From: ZC4RG30 sp039932715 | Lineage (GTDB): Bacteria > Pseudomonadota > Gammaproteobacteria > Steroidobacterales > Steroidobacteraceae | Assembly (NCBI GenBank): GCA_039932715.1 | Contig: JBDTPN010000012.1 | Coordinates: forward strand, 19,079-83,078 | Direction of reading: 5' to 3' | Length of the DNA: 64,000 nucleotides | In this document: positions 34,492 through 42,633 of the stretch, in pieces | Numbering within the stretch: the first letter of the stretch is position 1 | How the letters are laid out: each line of letters starts with the position of its first letter | Program-made: the position numbers and the translations under genes | The notes under the pieces: model-generated | Databases searched by the model: none | The model's input: the letters and a program-made list of their open reading frames with translations, nothing else | What the model was told of the DNA's origin: nothing

Positions 34492-35361
34492 TCAGCGACG
34501 CCCGGATGAATTGAGGTACTTGAAGAACTCGCTGTCCGGCGTGACTACCCACACATCGCCCTCGCGAGCCAGCGAATTTCGATACGCCTGCAGGCTGCGA
34601 TAAAACTCATAGAACTCCGGGGACTTTGTGTAAGCGCCGGAATAAATGCGCGACGCCGTGGCATCACCCTCGCCGCGGGTGCGCTGTGCATCGCGCTGCG
34701 CGCCGGCCAGCAGCTCGGTGCGTTTGCGATCGGCTTCGGCACGAATGCGCTCGGCCTCGGCGCTGCCCTCGGCGCGAAGCCGATTGCCCAGCGCGCGGAA
34801 ACTCTCCTGCATGCGCTGGTATACGGAACCGCTAACTTCGTCAGCGAGGTCGATGCGCTGGATGCGCACGTCGATCAGCTCGATGCCGAGATCCTTTACC
34901 GCGTCACTGGCCCGGACAAACATATCGCCCTTGAATGCCGCGCGTTCGGCTATCACGATTTCCTGCAGCGTGCGGCGCGCCACCACGCCCTTGATGCCGT
35001 CCTTGACGATATCACCGAGGCGCGCGCTGGCGGTTTCCTCGATGCCGTTGGTGGCCCGGTAGTAAAGGGCAACGTCCTTGATGCGCCATTTGATGTAGAA
35101 GTCCACGACCAGGCCTTTATTTTCGGCGGTGAGAAACGTCTCGCCCTGGTAATTCTGCGTGACGATACGGCGCTCGAACCTTCGTATCTGGTTGATGAAG
35201 GGCACCTTGGCGTGCAGGCCCGGCCCATAGCTGGAACCCACAATTTCGCCAAACTTCGTGCGGATGGCTACCTCGTTCTCGCGCACCTGGAAAAGCGTTT
35301 GCCAGACCAGCAGCGCCAGCACACCCAGCACTACGGCAATGGGCTTGAACTGGGAAGACAT
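34492..35361 (-). CDS. hflC: FtsH protease modulator HflC
   Basis: SPFH/prohibitin-domain membrane protein of 289 residues. One N-terminal membrane helix (about residues 7-24, PIAVVLGVLALLVWQTLF) is followed by the SPFH domain (VRENEVAIRTKFGEIVG, GLHAKVPFINQIRRFERR) and a long charged helix rich in Glu, Arg and Ala (LRAEGSAEAERIRAEADRKR) that forms the oligomeric cage. With HflK it surrounds the FtsH protease on the periplasmic face and limits its attack on membrane proteins. Its start overlaps the hflK stop by one base. Gene order and length are as in other gammaproteobacteria. Confidence 0.97.
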   Translation of the reverse strand: MSSQFKPIAVVLGVLALLVWQTLFQVRENEVAIRTKFGEIVGSSYGPGLHAKVPFINQIRRFERRIVTQNYQGETFLTAENKGLVVDFYIKWRIKDVALYYRATNGIEETASARLGDIVKDGIKGVVARRTLQEIVIAERAAFKGDMFVRASDAVKDLGIELIDVRIQRIDLADEVSGSVYQRMQESFRALGNRLRAEGSAEAERIRAEADRKRTELLAGAQRDAQRTRGEGDATASRIYSGAYTKSPEFYEFYRSLQAYRNSLAREGDVWVVTPDSEFFKYLNSSGRR

Positions 35362-36497
35362 CAGCGCGAACCCCGGCTGCGACCATCGACGGTGATCTGC
35401 GGCAGTTCCTGTGGTTCGCTGACGGCCGGCGCCGGCACGGGCCGCGCGGCCGCATTGCGCTCCAGCAGCTTGTCCAGTGGCAGGTAGATCATGTTGCCAC
35501 CCCCACCCGGCTTCGCATCAAGCATTACCTTTTTCGACTGCTGCATGATCTGTTCGATGGTCTCAATGTACATGCGCTTGCGAGTCACTTCGGGCGCCTG
35601 CGCATAAGCGGCATATACGCTGTTGAATCGCGCCACGTCACCTTCGGCAACGGCGACGATCTGCATTTTGTAAGCCTCGGCATCCTGCATCTGGCGCTGG
35701 GCAGTGCCCTGCGCCTTGGGCAGGATGTCATTGGCGTAGGCCTGCGCTTCCTTACTGAACCGGTCACGATCTTCGATGGCCTTGTTGGCATCACGCTGCG
35801 CGGCAACAACCGCCTCGGGCACCTGCACGTCGGTGAGATTGACACTGGTGACACGAATGCCACTGTTGTAACTGTCGAGTGTGCGCTGGATCAGGTCGCG
35901 CGTGCCTTCGGTAATCTGCTGGCGTGCGTTACCCAGCACCTGGTCAAGACTTGCCTGGCCCACCACTTCACGAATTGCGCTCTCGCTGACTTCGCGCAGC
36001 GTCTGTTCCGGATCGCGCACCTGGAACAAAACTTTCACCGGATCCAGGTATTGATACTGTATGGCTGAACGAATCTCTACCAGATTCACATCAGCCGTCA
36101 GCATGCGTGAGCGGTACTCGACGCTGTTGACGCGCGAGATGTTGACCTTGGTTACCGTTTCAATCGGCCAGGGAAATGCCCAGCCAAGCCCGGGTTGGCG
36201 CACGCCACTCAACTTGCCAAACCGCTGGACGACGCCGCGATCCGAGGCATTAATCTGGAAGGTGCCGGAGGCAAGCCAAATCAGCAGTAGAACCGCAGCG
36301 ATGATCCAGCCAAGATTGCCAGCTGCACGCGTGTCCTCGCCAACAGGCGGAGGCGACCCGCCGGACCCGTTGAACACACCCTCGAGCCAGCGCTGCCAGT
36401 TTTTGAAGGCTTCGTCCAAGCCTCCCGACTTACCAGCAGGCCTCTTCTTATTACCCCAGGGTGATTCTCCCCGGTTTCCGGGCTCGTTCCAGGCCAT
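35361..36497 (-). CDS. hflK: FtsH protease modulator HflK
   Basis: Partner of HflC, 378 residues. The N-terminus is Gly/Pro/Asn-rich and basic (MAWNEPGNRGESPWGNKKRP), typical of HflK; a membrane helix follows at about 61-82 (GWIIAAVLLLIWLASGTFQI), then the SPFH domain (SDRGVVQRFGKLSG, GLGWAFPWPIETVTKVN), the long helical region (AQRDANKAIEDRDRFSKEAQ) and a proline-rich cytosol-independent tail. It forms the HflKC cage with HflC around FtsH. It lies 16 bases downstream of hflX, and its stop overlaps the hflC start. Confidence 0.97.
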   Translation of the reverse strand: MAWNEPGNRGESPWGNKKRPAGKSGGLDEAFKNWQRWLEGVFNGSGGSPPPVGEDTRAAGNLGWIIAAVLLLIWLASGTFQINASDRGVVQRFGKLSGVRQPGLGWAFPWPIETVTKVNISRVNSVEYRSRMLTADVNLVEIRSAIQYQYLDPVKVLFQVRDPEQTLREVSESAIREVVGQASLDQVLGNARQQITEGTRDLIQRTLDSYNSGIRVTSVNLTDVQVPEAVVAAQRDANKAIEDRDRFSKEAQAYANDILPKAQGTAQRQMQDAEAYKMQIVAVAEGDVARFNSVYAAYAQAPEVTRKRMYIETIEQIMQQSKKVMLDAKPGGGGNMIYLPLDKLLERNAAARPVPAPAVSEPQELPQITVDGRSRGSR

Positions 36498-36513
36498 TGT
36501 TCCTGATTCTAAC

Positions 36514-37797
36514 TCATGCCGCGGCAGCGGGGGTGACTGTGGCCCCCGGCATGCGTTCCAGCGCCGCCAGTTCCTCGGCCGGGAGGTCGACAGTCAGGTC
36601 GAAAGCCTCCTCATCGCTGCGCTCATCGCGCACCACCCCTGCGGCATACAGCCTGGCACGCGCCGCACCTGCGGTCAGTGGCAGGCGCAAATGCGTGCGC
36701 TGCACGGCTCTCGACAGTCTCTCGGCTACCGCGCGGCCCAGCAGATCCAGACCCTTTCCATGGGCGGCAGAAATCCACACCGCCTCTGGCTGTCCGGCCG
36801 CATCACGATCAACCCGGGGCTCAATTTCGAGTCGGTCGATCTTGTTGAATACCTGGATAACCGGAATGGACCCCGCACCGATCTGATCGAGGACGCGATC
36901 GACCTCAGCCATGTGTTCGGCGCGGCGCGGATCGCTGGCGTCGACCACATGCAGCAATAGCGTGGCCTCGCGCGCTTCTGTCAGTGTGGATTTAAACGCC
37001 GCAACAAGATCATGCGGCAGATCGCGGATGAAGCCTACGGTGTCGGCAACCACCACCTGCGTGCCGCCCGGCAATGCCAGACGACGCACCGTGGGATCGA
37101 GTGTGGCGAACAACTGGTCAGCCACATAGGCGTTCTCGCCGGTGAGGCTGCGAAACAAAGTGGACTTGCCGGCGTTGGTGTATCCCACCAGCGCCACCGA
37201 GGGAATGGGAATCGCAACCCGCGCACCACGACCTGTTTCACGCTGCAAATTGAGCTTTTCGAGCCGTTGCGTGAGCACCTTCACCCGTCCGCCCAGCAAA
37301 CGCCGGTCCGTTTCGAGCTGGGTTTCACCCGGACCGCGATTGCCGATGCCGCCGCCGCGCTGGCGTTCAAGATGGGACCAGCCACGAACCAGTCGACTGG
37401 CGATGTGCTTGAGCTGCGCCAATTCGACTTCGAGCTTGCCCTCGTGGCTCTTGGCGCGCTGCGCGAAGATGTCGAGGATCAGACCGCTGCGGTCAAGCAC
37501 GCGCCGCCCGATGAGCTTCTCGAGATTGCGTTCCTGGCTGGGCGATAACGGGTGATCGACGAGGACGACATCAGCCTCGTTGTCGATGGCGACCTGGCGG
37601 ATTTCATCGGCCTTGCCGCTGCCGACGAAATAGCGCGGATCGGGCTTATCGCGCCGTCCGCCAATAGTCGCCACGGGAATGGCGCCCGCAGACGTGGCAA
37701 GTTGCTGGAACTCATTGATGTCTTCAGGGTCAAGCGCTGCGCCAATTCCAAGACGCACCAGCACTGCCCGCTCACCACTCCTGGGACGCTCAAACAT
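36514..37797 (-). CDS. hflX: GTPase HflX
   Basis: Ribosome-associated GTPase of 427 residues that splits stalled 70S ribosomes under stress. The N-terminal HflX domain (RRDKPDPRYFVGSGKADEI) leads into a helical linker with the glycine-rich RQRGGGIGNRGPGETQLETD, then the G domain: G1 GYTNAGKST, G3 DTVGFIRDLP and G4 FNKID are visible. A short C-terminal domain follows. The start overlaps the stop of hfq by one base (TGATG), as expected for translational coupling in the hfq-hflX-hflK-hflC cluster. Confidence 0.97.
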   Translation of the reverse strand: MFERPRSGERAVLVRLGIGAALDPEDINEFQQLATSAGAIPVATIGGRRDKPDPRYFVGSGKADEIRQVAIDNEADVVLVDHPLSPSQERNLEKLIGRRVLDRSGLILDIFAQRAKSHEGKLEVELAQLKHIASRLVRGWSHLERQRGGGIGNRGPGETQLETDRRLLGGRVKVLTQRLEKLNLQRETGRGARVAIPIPSVALVGYTNAGKSTLFRSLTGENAYVADQLFATLDPTVRRLALPGGTQVVVADTVGFIRDLPHDLVAAFKSTLTEAREATLLLHVVDASDPRRAEHMAEVDRVLDQIGAGSIPVIQVFNKIDRLEIEPRVDRDAAGQPEAVWISAAHGKGLDLLGRAVAERLSRAVQRTHLRLPLTAGAARARLYAAGVVRDERSDEEAFDLTVDLPAEELAALERMPGATVTPAAAA

Positions 37798-38051
37798 CAG
37801 GCGGCAGGGGTCTCCGCGCCGAGTTCTTCTTCGACACCAGGCACGCGCACATTGCGCGCCGGCACGACGGTGGAAATTGCGTGCTTGTAAACCATCTGAT
37901 TGACCGTGTTTCGCAGCAGCACCACGAATTGGTCAAACGAATCAATGGTGCCTTGCAGCTTGATGCCATTGACCAGGTAGATTGAGACCGGTACGCGTTC
38001 CTTGCGCAACGCATTCAGAAAAGGATCCTGAAGCGATTGAGTCTTGGCCAA
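37797..38051 (-). CDS. hfq: RNA chaperone Hfq, TTG start
   Basis: Sm-like RNA chaperone of 84 residues that pairs small RNAs with mRNA targets. From the TTG at 38051 the product begins MAKTQSLQDPFLNALRKERV, in line with canonical Hfq (MAKGQSLQDPFLN). The Sm1 motif lies in VSIYLVNGIKLQGTIDSFD and Sm2 in VYKHAISTVVP, with the YKH uridine-binding residues intact. The tail after residue 70 is short and acidic (EEELGAETPAA). An ATG eight codons upstream (38075) would add MQQNKENV, which includes the Shine-Dalgarno sequence itself, so TTG is much more likely. It follows miaA by about 30 bases and overlaps the start of hflX. Confidence 0.96.
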   Translation of the reverse strand: MAKTQSLQDPFLNALRKERVPVSIYLVNGIKLQGTIDSFDQFVVLLRNTVNQMVYKHAISTVVPARNVRVPGVEEELGAETPAA

Positions 38052-38057
38052 GACGTT

Positions 38058-38063
38058 CTCCTT
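38058..38063 (-). promoter_or_regulatory. Shine-Dalgarno sequence of hfq
   Basis: AAGGAG on the minus strand, a near-perfect ribosome-binding site, ends six bases before the TTG at 38051. No comparable site precedes the ATG at 38075. This decides the start of hfq. Confidence 0.88.
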
Positions 38064-38084
38064 ATTTTGTTGCATCGCATCTTA

Positions 38085-39056
38085 TCATGGGGGCACAACC
38101 CTTTCGATCAAGGTCCCGAGAAGTCGTTCCGTGTGGACTGCAGAAAAAGCCTCGGATCTGATCACCTGTGCTGACGGGGGCAGCAGTCCCGCGCCGCGCA
38201 ACCATGTCATCTGCCGCTTTGCCAGCTGTCGGGTGGCGTACAAGGCCAGTTTCGTTGCCTCGGTCAATGTGTGCTCACCACGGCAGTATCCAGCCAACTG
38301 ACGATACCCCACCAACCGCAGCACCGGACTGCCGTTGCATAGGGTTTCCCGCTGCAACAGGTGTCGGACTTCGCCGACAAACCCCGCGTCCATCATTGCG
38401 TTGAGGCGCAGAGCAAGGCGTGCGTGCAACTCCTGGCGCGAACCGGGCTCCAGTATCGCGATGTGCCAATTGACCGGCACCGGCTCTTCACCACCCCAGT
38501 GCTGATTGAGACTGCGGCCGGCAGTGACCAGCACTTCAATTGCGCGCTGGATACGCTGGGCATCATGGGGATGAATCCGCGCTGCGCCTTCGGGATCTCC
38601 CTGGGCCAGTTGCGCATGCAGGGCGGGCCAGCCTTCGCGCTGGGCCCGTTGGTCCAGTTCGCTGCGCAGCGACGGATTGGCCGCGGGCAAATCGGCCATG
38701 CCCCGAAACAGCGCGCGGTAATAGAGCATGGTGCCACCGACGAGCACGGGCACCCGCCCACGCGCCACTATTTGTCGCAGTGTGACAAGGCAGTCGTCGC
38801 GAAATTCACCGGCCGAGTAGACCTGCTCGGGTTCGCAGATGTCGATAAGGTGGTGTGCAACTTGTGCACGCTCTGCAGCTGTGGGCTTGGCCGTGCCGAT
38901 ATCCAATCCACGATAAACCTGCGCGGAGTCAACACTGATGATCTCCACCGGCAGGTGCTTGGCCAATTGCATGGCCAGCGCAGACTTGCCAGTGCCGGTG
39001 GCGCCAAGAATGGCGACGGCCCCAGGCGGTTCATCATTGAATAGTGCTTCGCCCAT
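38085..39056 (-). CDS. miaA: tRNA dimethylallyltransferase
   Basis: Enzyme of 323 residues that adds a dimethylallyl group to A37 of tRNAs reading codons that begin with U. The P-loop GATGTGKSALAMQL is at residues 18-31, followed by the family's SVDSAQVYRGLDIGTAKP and HHLIDICEP, then VLVGGTMLYYRAL. The basic tRNA-binding C-terminal part (YATRQLAKRQMTWLRG) is intact. It lies between mutL (12 bases upstream) and hfq, the same order as in E. coli, and all recognition segments are present. Confidence 0.98.
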   Translation of the reverse strand: MGEALFNDEPPGAVAILGATGTGKSALAMQLAKHLPVEIISVDSAQVYRGLDIGTAKPTAAERAQVAHHLIDICEPEQVYSAGEFRDDCLVTLRQIVARGRVPVLVGGTMLYYRALFRGMADLPAANPSLRSELDQRAQREGWPALHAQLAQGDPEGAARIHPHDAQRIQRAIEVLVTAGRSLNQHWGGEEPVPVNWHIAILEPGSRQELHARLALRLNAMMDAGFVGEVRHLLQRETLCNGSPVLRLVGYRQLAGYCRGEHTLTEATKLALYATRQLAKRQMTWLRGAGLLPPSAQVIRSEAFSAVHTERLLGTLIERVVPP

Positions 39057-39068
39057 GAGCGCGGACTC

Positions 39069-40859
39069 TCAGCGTCCGCGCAGGAACAACCGATCCAGAT
39101 CGGCAAGCGCCACGCGGGTGAAAGTCGGACGACCGTGATTGCACTGACTGGCACGCTCGGTGTGTTCCATTTGCCGCAGCAACGCATCCATTTCCGGCAA
39201 GGTGAGGCGCCTGCCAGCATGGATGGCGCTGCGACATGCCAGCGTGGCCAGCAGCAGATGCTCCGCGCCTTGCAGATGGTGCGCGCCCTCTTCGTCCGCT
39301 ACCGCCATGGCGGCATCGCGCACCAGGGCAGCGATATCGGCACGTGACAGCAATGCGGGCACACTGCGCACCACCAGCTGGTCGGGCGCAAGTTGTCCCA
39401 GTTCGAATCCGCATCGCGACCACTCTTCGACGTCGTCAAGCACGCGCTGTACTACTGGCGCCGGCAGTGCCACCACCACGGGCTCGAGAAGGTGCTGCGA
39501 GTCGGCACTGCGCCCCGCATGGTCAGCCTTCATTTTTTCGTACAGCACCCGCTCATGCCCGGCATGCATATCAACCAGGACCAGCCCGGCCGCATCCTGC
39601 GCGAGGATGTAGACGCCGTGCAGTTGCGCCAGTGCCGTGCCCAGCGCGCGGCCATCTGCGGGCGCAGCCGTGACTGCGTCGGGCGCCACGGCGCCCGCTG
39701 AGCCGGGCGCAGCGGCCATGGCATCACGCACACTCCACGGGCTGTGCGCGGCAAAGTCGAATCCGCGCGTTCCCGCCGGCACGCCTGCGCCGGAGTCATT
39801 GCCCGCGAAATGGCCGGCAAACACGGAATCCCTAGTATCCACGGCGCTGGGCTGCGCGCCGGGGCGCGTCTGGGCCAGGCGCTTCTCGATGGTGCGAAAC
39901 ACGAAATCATGGATGGCGCGTGAATCACGGAATCGCAGTTCCTGCTTGGCCGGGTGAGCATTGACATCCACTTCGCGTGGATCCAATGCCAACTGCAAAA
40001 CATAGGCCGGATGGCGCCCTCCATAAAGCACATCGCGATAGCCCAGCTTGACCGCGCTCAGCAACAGGCGGTCGCGCACCGCACGTTCGTTGACGAACCA
40101 ATGCGTGAGATCCGGCTGCGCACGCGAGAATGTGGGCAGGCTGATCCAGCCCCACAGCCGCAGCTGCGGTGAGGCCACGTCGATTTCAACCGAACCTGCG
40201 GCAAACTCTTCACCCAGGATGCGGCCGATGCGGTCCTGTTGTTCGCGCGATGACTGCGCCGGCTCGACCCGCAATTGTTCACGGCCGTTATTGAGGTAGC
40301 GGACCGCCACATCCATGCGTGACAACGCCAGGCGCTCCACCATGCGCAGCACATGCGTGGATTCGGTGGCCTCGCTGCGCAGGAACCTGCGCCGTGCCGG
40401 CACATTGAAGAACAGGTCGCGCACCTCAACTACTGTGCCCTCGGGCGACGCGGCAGGCCGCACTTCTCCTGCTTCGCCGTTTTCCGAGCTGATCTCGAAG
40501 GCGCGATCGCTCCCCTCATGGCGCGAGACCAGACGCAGGCGCGCCACCGCTGCCACCGACGGCAGCGCTTCACCGCGAAAACCCAGGGAGGTGACGGCAG
40601 CCAGGTCATCGAGGCTGGAAATCTTGCTGGTGGCGTGACGCGTCAACGCCAGCGGCAGTTCGGCGGCAGGAATTCCACGTCCGTTGTCGCGCACCCTGAT
40701 GAGCCCGGCGCCACCTTTCTCGATTTCGATGTCGACGCGTGTCGCGCCGGCATCCAGCGCGTTCTCCACCAGCTCTTTGATGACGGAGGCCGGGCGCTCC
40801 ACCACCTCGCCGGCAGCGATCTGGTCAATGAGATGGGAAGGAAGGATGCGGATCGGCAC
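39069..40859 (-). CDS. mutL: DNA mismatch repair protein MutL
   Basis: Protein of 596 residues that links MutS mismatch recognition to strand cleavage and excision. The N-terminal GHKL ATPase motifs are complete: ELVENALDAGATRVDIEI (motif I), VRDNGRGIP (motif II) and TSLGFRGEALPSVAAVA (motif III). The transducer domain has DVNAHPAKQELRFRD. A proline/alanine-rich linker of about 100 residues separates it from the C-terminal dimerisation domain. I do not see the DQHAxxER endonuclease motif; the matching place reads VDMHAGHERVLYE, so this is close to but not the canonical metal-binding motif, which suits a MutH/Dam-type or divergent system. It is 18 bases downstream of the amidase gene. Confidence 0.97.
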   Translation of the reverse strand: MPIRILPSHLIDQIAAGEVVERPASVIKELVENALDAGATRVDIEIEKGGAGLIRVRDNGRGIPAAELPLALTRHATSKISSLDDLAAVTSLGFRGEALPSVAAVARLRLVSRHEGSDRAFEISSENGEAGEVRPAASPEGTVVEVRDLFFNVPARRRFLRSEATESTHVLRMVERLALSRMDVAVRYLNNGREQLRVEPAQSSREQQDRIGRILGEEFAAGSVEIDVASPQLRLWGWISLPTFSRAQPDLTHWFVNERAVRDRLLLSAVKLGYRDVLYGGRHPAYVLQLALDPREVDVNAHPAKQELRFRDSRAIHDFVFRTIEKRLAQTRPGAQPSAVDTRDSVFAGHFAGNDSGAGVPAGTRGFDFAAHSPWSVRDAMAAAPGSAGAVAPDAVTAAPADGRALGTALAQLHGVYILAQDAAGLVLVDMHAGHERVLYEKMKADHAGRSADSQHLLEPVVVALPAPVVQRVLDDVEEWSRCGFELGQLAPDQLVVRSVPALLSRADIAALVRDAAMAVADEEGAHHLQGAEHLLLATLACRSAIHAGRRLTLPEMDALLRQMEHTERASQCNHGRPTFTRVALADLDRLFLRGR

Positions 40860-40877
40860 GGGAGCCGCATCATATCG

Positions 40878-42095
40878 CTACTGCGTGGCGCTGCCCGCAA
40901 TGATGGGCGTAGTCGCGCCCCGGGATTTTTGCTGCCGGGCGAACAGGCTGCCATCTGGCGGACTGCTGCGTAGAAAATCGCGCACGCCCTTGAAAATCGC
41001 CTCGGCAATCTCCCCTTGGTGCGCCGGATTGCGCAGCTTCTTCTCCTCGGCCGGATTCGAGATGTAGGCCGTTTCCACCAGCATCGAAGGGATATCGGGG
41101 GATTTGAGCACCACGAACCTGGCCTGCTGCACCTGGGATTTGCGCACTTCGCCCACCCGGTCCAGTTGCGCCAGTACGCGTTCCGCCGCTTCCATGCTGG
41201 CGCCAATGCTGGCGGTCTGCGACAGATCCATCAGCACCGAGGCCAGCTGATCGCCCTTGTCGCCCAGCGATACGCCACCCTTGAGATCGGCCGCATTCTC
41301 ATTTTCTGCAAGCCAGCGCGCTGCCTCGCTGGAGGCGCCGCGGTCCGAAAGCACATACACCGACGAGCCGGAGACATCACGGTTGCGGATTGAGTCGGCG
41401 TGCACGGACACAAACAGGTCGGCGCGTGCCGCGCGTGCCAGGTTGATGCGGTCTCGCAACGCGATGAAGCGATCATCGGAGCGCGTCAACACCGCATGCA
41501 TTCCCGGTTCGGCATCAATGCGTTTGGCAAGCGCGCGCGCAATGGCCAGTACTACATCCTTTTCTTTCGTATTGCTGCCCGATGCCCCCGGATCCTGTCC
41601 GCCGTGACCTGCGTCCACGGCAATAATCACGTCGCGATCAGTCTCTGCAGGGGCATGCGCCGCGCGCACCGGCGTGGGCGCGGCCGGTGCGGCCGGCGCC
41701 ACACTGCCCAACTCGATCACCAGCTGGCGGCCGCCGTTTGTGGCGACCACCGTGCTTACTTTCGAACTCAGCGGTCGGGTCAGTTCAAGAACCAGACGCA
41801 GCGTTTGCCTGGGCTGGCTACCGCTGCGCAGCGACTTGACCGGACCTGCGGGCGCGGGCAGGCGCACGTCGCTGGGCAGTCGTGTTGCAGGAAGATCGAT
41901 GACCAGGCGTTGCGGATTATTGAGCGTGAATACTTTTTGCTCAGCCGCACCGGACATGGTCAGGACAACGCGCGTGCCGGTGTCCGAGGGGGATTCCAGT
42001 GCGATGGATTGCAGTGAGACAGCCGCCCCCGCCGCCTGGGCCACGGCCCCAGCCAACCCGACACAGACAGCACTGCTGAAAAATCGCGTTCCCAT
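40878..42095 (-). CDS. amiB: N-acetylmuramoyl-L-alanine amidase, AmiB/AmiC type
   Basis: Periplasmic cell-wall amidase of 405 residues that cuts the stem peptide from MurNAc during daughter-cell separation. A signal peptide (MGTRFFSSAVCVGLAGAVAQ, cleavage near AGA) precedes an AMIN domain (about 25-130, with RVVLTMSGAAEQKVFTL and RLVIDLPATRLP). The Amidase_3 domain follows from about 160: zinc ligands His in DAGHGGQDPGA, Glu in KEKDVVLAIA and His in FVSVHADS, and the catalytic Glu in MLVETAYISNPAEE. No LysM domain follows. The symbol is given from gene position between tsaE and mutL; AmiC would be equally good on domain content. Confidence 0.94.
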   Translation of the reverse strand: MGTRFFSSAVCVGLAGAVAQAAGAAVSLQSIALESPSDTGTRVVLTMSGAAEQKVFTLNNPQRLVIDLPATRLPSDVRLPAPAGPVKSLRSGSQPRQTLRLVLELTRPLSSKVSTVVATNGGRQLVIELGSVAPAAPAAPTPVRAAHAPAETDRDVIIAVDAGHGGQDPGASGSNTKEKDVVLAIARALAKRIDAEPGMHAVLTRSDDRFIALRDRINLARAARADLFVSVHADSIRNRDVSGSSVYVLSDRGASSEAARWLAENENAADLKGGVSLGDKGDQLASVLMDLSQTASIGASMEAAERVLAQLDRVGEVRKSQVQQARFVVLKSPDIPSMLVETAYISNPAEEKKLRNPAHQGEIAEAIFKGVRDFLRSSPPDGSLFARQQKSRGATTPIIAGSATQ

Positions 42096-42156
42096 TGGAC
42101 GATAATCTAGGTCGAGAGCGGCTTAATATCAATAAAAATATGAGGATAGGCGGGAA

Positions 42157-42633
42157 TCATGAGGTTCGGTCTGCAGTAATGGCTGTCACCCACTGCTGCC
42201 CTGCCTGTGAAGTGGGATCGATTTCGACATTTCGGCCAGGTTCGTCGACGGACAGTCGCAGCCGCATATCGCTGGCCGGTAATTTTCCGCCTGACCGCTC
42301 GGGCCACTCCACCAGCCACAACCGGCTGCCGACCACATAGTCGCCAAGGCCAAGCTGGGTCAGTTCTGCCGGGTCGCGTATCCGATAAAGGTCGAGGTGC
42401 AGCACGCGGCCATTGGGCGTTGTGTATTCCGACATCAGCCCATAGGTGGGACTGCGCACCGGGCCTGTCTCCCCCATCGACCGCAGCAATGCACGCGCAA
42501 ATGTGGTCTTGCCGGTGCCCAGATCCCCTTCGAGATAAACCACCAGCGGCGAAGTGGCTGGCATAGCCACGGCCACTACTCCCGCCAGCTGCTGCATGGC
42601 TTCTTCATCATGCAGGTAAGCCTGGAAAATCAC
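42157..42633 (-). CDS. tsaE: tRNA threonylcarbamoyladenosine biosynthesis ATPase TsaE
   Basis: Small ATPase of 158 residues needed with TsaB and TsaD to make t6A37 in tRNAs. The P-loop is GDLGTGKTTFARALL, followed by VRSPTYGLMSEYTT, HLDLYRIRD and LWLVEWPERSGG, all standard for TsaE. The GTG at 42633 overlaps the stop of nnr by four bases (GTGA) and yields the usual length, whereas the longer open frame runs back into nnr. Order nnr-tsaE-amiB matches E. coli yjeF-yjeE-amiB. Confidence 0.96.
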   Translation of the reverse strand: MIFQAYLHDEEAMQQLAGVVAVAMPATSPLVVYLEGDLGTGKTTFARALLRSMGETGPVRSPTYGLMSEYTTPNGRVLHLDLYRIRDPAELTQLGLGDYVVGSRLWLVEWPERSGGKLPASDMRLRLSVDEPGRNVEIDPTSQAGQQWVTAITADRTS

